From CAYMCQ01 sp964389025 (GTDB lineage Bacteria; Verrucomicrobiota; Verrucomicrobiia; Limisphaerales; CAYMCQ01): a stretch of DNA of 12,400 nucleotides. Made by a program: the position numbers and the translations under genes. The first letter of the stretch is position 1. The number at the start of each line of letters is the position of its first letter. Below are positions 7,595 through 12,400 of the stretch, piece by piece. The stretch covers positions 1 to 12,400 of the forward strand of contig CAYMCQ010000100.1 of NCBI GenBank assembly GCA_964389025.1, given 5' to 3'. The notes under the pieces were generated by a model. That model was not told where the DNA came from. It was given only the letters and a program-made list of their open reading frames with translations, and made no database searches.

Positions 7595-7612
7595 AGAAGC
7601 TTTTGCGCTTCT
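7595..7612 (-). terminator. Weak hairpin downstream of the toxin gene
   Basis: AGAAGC (7595-7600) and GCTTCT (7607-7612) form a 6-bp stem with a 6-base loop, about 19 bases beyond the toxin stop. On the minus strand it is followed by CACTTTTCC, a poor T-tract. It may end the toxin-antitoxin transcript, but the stem is short. Confidence 0.25.
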
Positions 7613-7630
7613 TATGCTGATGGAGTCCAT

Positions 7631-7894
7631 TTAGCGGTAGATTTCCTTGCGGTCGCCAATGGCAAGAATCAACACGAGCAAGACCGAATCGTGAATCTCG
7701 TAAATGATGCGGTAGTCTCCGACGCGGTAGCGGTAGCGATTTTCGCCGCCGGCCATTTTTTCGGCGCCCATGCGACGGGGATTTTCCGCGAGTTTGTCGA
7801 AGGCGTCGCCGAGCCGTTGTTGCAGGCGGGCGTCGCGGATTTTTCGCAAGGTCTTTTCGACAGACGGGCGGATTTCCAGCCGATACCGCGTCAT
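7631..7894 (-). CDS. RelE/ParE superfamily toxin of a type II toxin-antitoxin pair
   Basis: An 87-residue basic protein of the RelE/ParE fold, members of which usually cleave ribosome-bound mRNA (RelE type) or poison gyrase (ParE type). Visible family features are an N-terminal TRYRLEIRPSVEKTLRKI strand-helix, the central ENRYRYRVGDYRIIYEI (51-67) with several Arg and Tyr, and the C-terminal strand VLLVLILAIGDRKEIYR (71-87). The Arg and Tyr placement (R55, R62, R82, Y86) suits an RNA-cleaving RelE type, but activity is inferred. The chosen ATG at 7894 overlaps the antitoxin stop codon as ATGA, implying translational coupling. An upstream in-frame ATG at 7927 would add 11 residues read from within the antitoxin gene and is rejected. 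No truncation is evident. Confidence 0.85.
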   Translation of the reverse strand: MTRYRLEIRPSVEKTLRKIRDARLQQRLGDAFDKLAENPRRMGAEKMAGGENRYRYRVGDYRIIYEIHDSVLLVLILAIGDRKEIYR

Positions 7895-8085
7895 GCCCAC
7901 CCCAGGCGCTTTTTTGATTCCGACCACGGGATGTTTTCGCCCGGCTCAGCGAGCGCGTGTTCCGCCGCCGCGTTGTCCCGGCGGTCTTCTTCCCGGCGCA
8001 CGACCTCGTCCACAAACCGGAGCACTTTGCGACGTTGCGTTTGCGGCAACTTCTTGATTTCGGAAATGACTTCAGTCGCACTCAT
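7891..8085 (-). CDS. Antitoxin partner of the RelE/ParE toxin
   Basis: A 64-residue acidic/basic helical protein directly upstream of the toxin and overlapping it by 4 bases. The N-terminal part, about 1-31 (SATEVISEIKKLPQTQRRKV onward), predicts two amphipathic helices of the kind used for dimerisation and DNA binding. The tail about 32-64, ending IPWSESKKRLGW, is likely the toxin-wrapping region; short antitoxins of this style with a Trp/Arg-Leu-Gly end often partner RelE-type toxins. I cannot assign the antitoxin family with confidence. The ATG at 8085 is the only reasonable start and has no Shine-Dalgarno sequence. The -10 box of its promoter ends 6 bases upstream, suggesting a leaderless message. 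Order and overlap are classic for a type II module. Confidence 0.75.
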   Translation of the reverse strand: MSATEVISEIKKLPQTQRRKVLRFVDEVVRREEDRRDNAAAEHALAEPGENIPWSESKKRLGWA

Positions 8086-8091
8086 GGTTGA

Positions 8092-8120
8092 ATTTTACGC
8101 CCGGCGGTGGACTTTGCCAA
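8092..8120 (-). promoter_or_regulatory. Promoter of the toxin-antitoxin operon
   Basis: On the minus strand, TTGGCA (8120-8115), exactly 17 bases, then TAAAAT (8097-8092) match the sigma-70 -35 and -10 consensus at 5/6 each. The expected transcription start, 6-7 bases beyond the -10 box, falls at the A of the antitoxin ATG or one base before it. Confidence 0.6.
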
Positions 8121-8133
8121 AAACAATTTTGGC
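8116..8133. promoter_or_regulatory. Palindrome over the TA promoter -35 box, candidate antitoxin operator
   Basis: GCCAAAA (8116-8122) and TTTTGGC (8127-8133) form a perfect 7-bp inverted repeat around ACAA. It overlaps the -35 box of the toxin-antitoxin promoter, where autoregulating antitoxins usually bind. It lies just after the amidase stop codon but has no T-tract, so a terminator role is less likely. Confidence 0.45.
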
Positions 8134-8139
8134 GAGGAT

Positions 8140-9041
<902 letters not shown>

Positions 9042-9045
<4 letters not shown>

Positions 9046-10073
9046 GATTCTTGCGCGAGACGGGCGCTGTGTTCGAGAATTTTCGTGCTGCCGCGATCAT
9101 CCGTGGCGCTGGGAGGGACGCTCTGGCCGAACAACTCGCGGATGAATTTCCCGAGCGTCTCATTGGTCGGCCCGTAGCCGGAGTGGTAAATGTAGTGCTC
9201 CAACTCGTAGAGCAGTTTGTCCGCATCCGGATAACGTTTGGCAAGGTCGCGCGACAGGCAACTGTGGATGATCTCATTCAGCTTGTCGTCAATGCGCTCA
9301 TCCAATTGCCGGAAATCGGGCAGGGGCATCGTCATGATCCGCTGGCGGGACTCTTCTGGCGTCGGCGCCTTGAAAATATTTCTGCCGAGCAACAGGTGCG
9401 CAAGAACGACACCCGTCGAAAAAATATCGGAACGCTTGTCAGTGATTTGAAAATCCGCCTGTTCCGGGCTCATGTAATCCGCCTTGCCCGCGACGACTTC
9501 GCCTTCGTTATCAATCAAAAATCCGCGCGCCTTCGCAATGCCGAAGTCGGTCAGCTTCACGTCGCCTTCAAAGGCGATCATGATGTTTTTCAGGCTCACG
9601 TCGCGATGGACGATGCCGAGGGGCTTGCCGTCAACACCGGGCTTGGCGTGCGCGTAAGCCAGCCCGCGAGCGACGCGGCTGGTGATGAAAACGGCCAGTT
9701 CACGGGGTAAAATGCGCTTGCGTTCGATGAGTTGATCCAGGAATTGCTCGAGGTTCGCGCCGCGGATGAGTTCCATGGCGATGAAATAGCTGCCGTTGGT
9801 TTCGCCGAGGTGATAGGTCTGGACGATGTTGGTGTGGATGAGGTCGGCGACGAGTTTGGCTTCGCCGATGAAGTTTTCGATGAACTGTTTCTGTGTCGCG
9901 TAGTTCTGGCGGACAACCTTGATGGCAACGCGCTTTACGAAGGCGCGCGAACCGTGTTGATCGGCTTCATAGACGATCCCCATGCCGCCCTCGAAAAGCT
10001 TGCGTGTGATTTCGTAGCGGTAGCCGCAGTCAATGTTGAACAGAGCCACGCAGGGATGTTGTAAGAATGTCAA
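9042..10073 (-). CDS. Cytosolic Hanks-type Ser/Thr protein kinase
   Basis: Complete eukaryotic-like kinase domain over about residues 20-295, numbered from the TTG start. Features: glycine loop FEGGMGIVYEA (27-37), which has Phe in place of the first usual Gly; VAIK lysine 52; helix-C Glu71 in GEAKLV; catalytic HRDVSLKN (156-163) with Asp158 and Asn163; DFG (176-178); and SPEQ (202-205) in the activation segment. There is no transmembrane segment, PASTA or other sensor domain. About 45 residues follow the kinase core, rich in polar residues at the end (SATDDRGSTK). The start is uncertain: TTG at 10073 or GTG at 10049 (VALFNIDCGYRY), neither with a Shine-Dalgarno sequence. The stop overlaps the aguB start. 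It is divergent from the HU gene. The substrate is unknown; the coupled amidase is a candidate by context only. Confidence 0.92.
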
Positions 10074-10131
10074 TCGAAGTCAAGCCTTCGGGCGAGAAAT
10101 CGGGCAGGAGGGAAGCCCGCCAGATACCGTG

Positions 10132-10178
10132 ATTTTTTTTAATTTTCTCCTTGCACGAGTTCGTCGGGATGCTTAACT
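10132..10178 (+). promoter_or_regulatory. Weak candidate promoter region for the HU gene
   Basis: An AT tract (10132-10148) precedes TTGCAC (10151-10156) and TTAACT (10173-10178), spaced by 16 bases. Both boxes match the consensus only 3 of 6, but the AT-rich upstream tract resembles an UP element. The region is the divergent gap between the kinase and HU genes; a small AAGTC/GACTT hairpin (10185-10198) sits in the presumed leader. Confidence 0.25.
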
Positions 10179-10234
10179 ACGCCCAAGTCGAATGACTTTT
10201 TAACAAACGCACTAAACGAACAACACACAACAAC

Positions 10235-10240
10235 GAAGGA
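10235..10240 (+). promoter_or_regulatory. Ribosome binding site of the HU gene
   Basis: GAAGGA lies three bases before the ATG at 10244. It is one of the few recognisable Shine-Dalgarno sequences in this window and fixes the start. Confidence 0.75.
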
Positions 10241-10243
10241 ACT

Positions 10244-10531
10244 ATGGCTAAAGCACTCTCAAAATCCCAAATAGCATCCGCGCTCGCCGATAAGGTCGGC
10301 ATCACCAAAAAACAGTCAGCCCAATATCTCGAAGAGCTGGCCTCGCTGGCTTACAGTAACGCGAAGAACACCTTCACGGTTCCCGGCCTCGGCAAACTCA
10401 AATTGAAAGACCGCGCCGCGCGCATGGGCCGCAATCCGGCCACTGGCGAGACCATCTCAATTCCCGCCAAGCGTGTCGTGAAGTTCCAAGTTTCCAAAGC
10501 GGCCAAGGACGCCATCCTCGGCGCGAAATAG
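10244..10531 (+). CDS. HU/IHF family DNA-binding protein
   Basis: A 95-residue nucleoid protein that bends DNA as a dimer. The N-terminal helices (MAKALSKSQIASALADKVGI and the following KKQSAQYLEELASLAYSNAK, about 1-41) form the dimer body. FTVPGLGKLKLKDR (44-57) leads into the beta arm, with the characteristic RNPATGE (63-69) whose Pro65 sits at the intercalating tip. VVKFQVSKAAKDAIL (78-92) is the C-terminal helix region. All family elements are present and the length is normal. It has a good ribosome binding site and its own strong terminator, so it is a single-gene transcript, probably highly expressed. Which HU/IHF subgroup it belongs to cannot be decided from the sequence alone. Confidence 0.95.
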   Translation: MAKALSKSQIASALADKVGITKKQSAQYLEELASLAYSNAKNTFTVPGLGKLKLKDRAARMGRNPATGETISIPAKRVVKFQVSKAAKDAILGAK

Positions 10532-10549
10532 CCCGCTGCTTTTCCCACA

Positions 10550-10580
10550 GGCACTCTGAGGTTCTCGGAGTGCCTTTTTT
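10550..10580 (+). terminator. Rho-independent terminator of the HU gene
   Basis: GGCACTCTGAG (10550-10560) pairs with CTCGGAGTGCC (10564-10574) as an 11-bp stem with one wobble and a 3-base loop, followed by six T (10575-10580). It lies 19 bases after the stop codon. Confidence 0.92.
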
Positions 10581-10589
10581 ATTGATAAA

Positions 10590-10663
10590 ATCGTCCTCGT
10601 CGTCGTCCTCGTTCTCATAATCGAGGCTGAGTTCTCAAGGACGAGGAGGAGAACGAGGACGAT
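10590..10663. repeat. CGTCCTCGT-type imperfect inverted repeat between HU terminator and panE
   Basis: A 26-base arm at 10590-10615 (starting ATCGTCCTCGTC) is inverted at 10638-10663 (ending GAACGAGGACGAT) with 22 of 26 positions complementary. The arms are built of tandem TCGTCC/CGTCCTC units. The right arm ends 12 bases before the panE ATG, so folding of the message could affect panE translation. Strings of GACGAG units recur between genes in related genomes as far as I recall; not checked. Confidence 0.65.
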
Positions 10664-10675
10664 TACGAGAGCAAA

Positions 10676-11650
10676 ATGCCAATGAAAATAGCCATTGTAG
10701 GCTGCGGCGCAGTGGGAAGTTACTACGGCGCCATTCTGTGTCGCGCCGGGCAGGACGTGCATTTTCTCCTTCGCTCCGACTACGACGCAGTCCGAAAGAA
10801 CGGTGTCTTGATTCGCGATGAGGCCGGCGAATTTCGCGCTCAACCCAACTGTGCGAAATCACCGGAGGAACTTGGCGTCAGCGATTTGGTCCTCGTGGCG
10901 CTGAAGACGACCGCGAATTATCAATTTCCCAACCTGCTCCCGCCGCTCGTCGGCTCAAAGACAACCGTCGCGACTTTGCAAAACGGCTTGGGCAACGAAG
11001 ATCAACTCGCGAAAATTTTCCCCGCAGACCAGATTCTCGGCGGACTTTGTTTCGTCTGCCTCAACCGCACCGCGCCCGGAGTCGTCGAATACAAGGCGCA
11101 CGGGCAGGTCGTCCTCGGTGAATTTCAAGGTATGCCTCGGCAACGCACTCACGACATTGCCGCACTCTTCAACGAGGCTGGCATCCCCTGCAAAGTCACG
11201 GACAACATTGCGCGGGCGCACTGGGAAAAATTGATTTGGAACGTTCCCTTCAACGGCCTCGGCGTCGCGGGTGCTGCCGGCTACGATGCGCTGCTGGGTC
11301 GGCTACCGGCTATTGGCGATCGGCCATCGCTTGGTCAGTGCTTAACGACGGACAAGCTGCTCGATAATTCCCGCTGGGAAAAACTCGTGCGCGAGCTGAT
11401 GCATGAAGTCATCGCCACCGCCAACGCGCACGGCCTCGGCGTCTCCGAATCCCTCGCTGAAAAACAAATCGAGCGCACCCGAACGATGGGCGCTTACAAG
11501 GCGTCCACATTGATTGATTTCGAGCGCGGGCAGCCTTTGGAACTGGAAAGTTTGTTTGAAGAACCGTTGCGCCAGGCGAAAAAGGCAGGTGTGTCAACAC
11601 CGCGATTAGAAGTTTTGTGCAGCGTGTTGCGGCAGCTTAACCCTGCGTAA
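10676..11650 (+). CDS. panE: 2-Dehydropantoate 2-reductase
   Basis: NADPH-dependent ketopantoate reductase making pantoate for pantothenate and coenzyme A. The N-terminal Rossmann motif VGCGAVGSYYGA (8-19) binds NADPH. LVALKTT (73-79) and LQNGLGNEDQL (101-111) are the family's second and third signatures. HWEKLIWNVPFNGL (182-195) carries the catalytic Lys185, and the Ser-Thr/Glu-rich stretch from STLIDFERGQPLELESL (277-293) completes the substrate site. The 324-residue length is slightly above average, partly from a loop at about 204-222. The start is ATG 10676, or ATG 10682, which gives MKIAIVGCG directly at the first strand. GAGAG (10666-10670) is a poor ribosome site. panB and panC are not nearby. 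The family also contains reductases of other 2-oxo acids, so the exact substrate is inferred. Its stop codon directly abuts that of the convergent VOC gene. Confidence 0.88.
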   Translation: MPMKIAIVGCGAVGSYYGAILCRAGQDVHFLLRSDYDAVRKNGVLIRDEAGEFRAQPNCAKSPEELGVSDLVLVALKTTANYQFPNLLPPLVGSKTTVATLQNGLGNEDQLAKIFPADQILGGLCFVCLNRTAPGVVEYKAHGQVVLGEFQGMPRQRTHDIAALFNEAGIPCKVTDNIARAHWEKLIWNVPFNGLGVAGAAGYDALLGRLPAIGDRPSLGQCLTTDKLLDNSRWEKLVRELMHEVIATANAHGLGVSESLAEKQIERTRTMGAYKASTLIDFERGQPLELESLFEEPLRQAKKAGVSTPRLEVLCSVLRQLNPA

Positions 11651-12031
11651 TCACAGCATCGGCGCGGCTCGTTTCACGAATTGCAGCGCCACATTCCACG
11701 GGTCGCGGAGCATCATGATTTGATCGCCAGCCGGAGTGGTCGCCACGTCCGACACCACGCGGGCGCCGGCTTTGACGAGACGGTCGCGGTCTGCCGTCAG
11801 GTTGTCTGAGACAAATGCCAGATGCAGAAGCAACGGATCCATCGAACTATAATCCGGCATCGTTGCGCGCGGGTCGTTGTAAATCTCGATCAACACGCCG
11901 CCCGCCAGCAAAAACCGTCCGTGCGCCGGTTCGCCGCCCGATCGCGCGACGGTGCAACCGAGGTGTTTCACATACCAATCCGCCATCGCAATGGGGTCGG
12001 GAATTTGCAACGCGAAATGTTCGAGCCTCAT
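11651..12031 (-). CDS. VOC (glyoxalase/bleomycin-resistance fold) family protein
   Basis: A 126-residue protein with the paired beta-alpha-beta-beta-beta units of the vicinal oxygen chelate superfamily. The first unit is MRLEHFALQIPDPIAMADWYVKHLG (1-25) through GRFLLAGGVLIEIYND (42-57). The second runs from LLLHLAFVSDNLTADRDRL (70-88) through MMLRDPWNVALQFVKR (105-120). Candidate metal ligands at the usual strand positions are His5, Glu53, His73 and Gln117 (in ALQF), but the function (isomerase, dioxygenase or binding protein) cannot be told. The start at ATG 12031 is chosen because it begins exactly at the first VOC strand; the reading frame is open further upstream to 12358, but that part crosses a perfect palindrome and has no family character. 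There is no clear Shine-Dalgarno sequence. It is convergent with panE with zero spacing. Confidence 0.85.
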   Translation of the reverse strand: MRLEHFALQIPDPIAMADWYVKHLGCTVARSGGEPAHGRFLLAGGVLIEIYNDPRATMPDYSSMDPLLLHLAFVSDNLTADRDRLVKAGARVVSDVATTPAGDQIMMLRDPWNVALQFVKRAAPML

Positions 12032-12400
12032 GTCGCCATTATGCGCATCAGGATTCCGTTGTTCCAGGCAAATTCCAATTATGCCGACCCGCTGACTATA
12101 ATTCGCCCTCTTGTATCTGAATTTCCATCTAACCTTGTCTGTGCGTAACGGCATGGGAAGATGGGACTGTCCTGCCGCCTGCAGGCGGCAGGACAGTGGC
12201 GCGGACGAGCTCGTTGCCCTCTGGCACTGGTTTTTATCCAAGTGCGCTGGGAGCCTGAGCCGTTCGTGCCTGTGTCCTAAACTCGAACCGTTGATTGAGC
12301 GGCCCACTAAAGCCAGCTCGCATTTGCAAGAAAGAGCCAGAACACTATAGCAATTCATATTGACATTGGCACATAGTCTGATAAGGTCAGAGGCATGAAA
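12032..12400. other. Intergenic stretch without a convincing gene
   Basis: This stretch holds the VOC gene upstream region with TATAGT and CATAAT strings on the minus strand but no good -35 partner, and a 32-bp palindrome. Its last 41 bases begin with TTGACA (12360-12365) but have no -10 box at normal spacing. The window ends in GAGGCATGAAA, possibly the first two codons of a plus-strand gene at 12395; this cannot be judged. Open frames here have no recognisable protein character. Confidence 0.6.
12166..12197. repeat. Perfect 32-bp palindrome
   Basis: ACTGTCCTGCCGCCTG (12166-12181) is followed directly by its exact reverse complement (12182-12197), with a CTGCAG centre and no loop. It is GC-rich and lacks a T-tract. 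It lies 135 bases upstream of the VOC start. It may be a dispersed repeat, a protein-binding site or a cruciform. Confidence 0.85.

Noticed and set aside
7895..7927. Upstream in-frame start adding 11 residues to the toxin
   Set aside because: It would read inside the antitoxin gene; the ATGA overlap at 7894-7891 is the usual coupling for such pairs and MTRYRLEIRP is a normal toxin N-terminus.
8116..8133. Terminator for the amidase gene
   Set aside because: The stem is A/T-rich and on the minus strand is followed by AAAGTCC rather than a T-run; an operator role over the -35 box fits better.
12032..12358. 109-codon N-terminal extension of the VOC gene
   Set aside because: The VOC fold begins exactly at the internal ATG at 12031; the extension runs through a perfect palindrome and has no protein-like pattern.
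12360..12385. Sigma-70 promoter TTGACA with a downstream GATAAG
   Set aside because: The spacer is only 14 bases, too short for a normal sigma-70 promoter.

Overview
The window looks like chromosomal DNA from a Verrucomicrobiota bacterium, probably a Pedosphaera/Limisphaerales-type relative. I infer this from the protein styles, namely a very large secreted beta-sandwich protein with a C-terminal SAQYYRL-type segment, a stand-alone HU with an A/K-rich body, and a cytosolic Hanks kinase. The many unrelated short dispersed-type repeats at gene borders point the same way. The assignment comes from pattern recognition, not from a search. The content is mostly housekeeping and metabolic; I see no phage genes, CRISPR array, tRNA or rRNA.

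Layout. Bases 1-50 may be the terminal repeats of an insertion sequence lying outside the window, followed by an ACAGAT-type repeat. nadC (NAD synthesis) and a 1147-residue secreted modular protein lie on the minus strand, separated by a strong terminator. A secreted DUF885 metallopeptidase-like protein runs on the plus strand and converges on gluQ (tRNA-Asp queuosine glutamylation), with an 18-bp-stem palindromic repeat between them. gluQ carries a short tandem repeat inside its coding sequence, and its start codon abuts another dispersed-type repeat.

Upstream of gluQ, all on the minus strand, sit a RelE/ParE-type toxin with its antitoxin (4-bp overlap, own promoter), then an N-carbamoylputrescine amidase (aguB-type), then a Ser/Thr protein kinase whose stop codon overlaps the amidase start. 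After a divergent intergenic region come HU with a clear terminator, a CG/TC-rich inverted repeat, and panE (pantothenate synthesis). panE converges with zero spacing on a VOC/glyoxalase-fold gene. The last 369 bases hold no convincing gene but contain a perfect 32-bp palindrome.

How the genes relate. Most are independent one-gene units. The only tight couplings are kinase/amidase (GTGA overlap) and antitoxin/toxin (ATGA overlap). The most interesting aspects are: the number of different palindromic or tandem repeats at gene borders, one of them in-frame in gluQ; the apparently leaderless toxin-antitoxin promoter with a palindrome over its -35 box; the kinase-amidase coupling; and the duplicated module architecture of the giant secreted protein. 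I did not find a clearly new multi-gene system.
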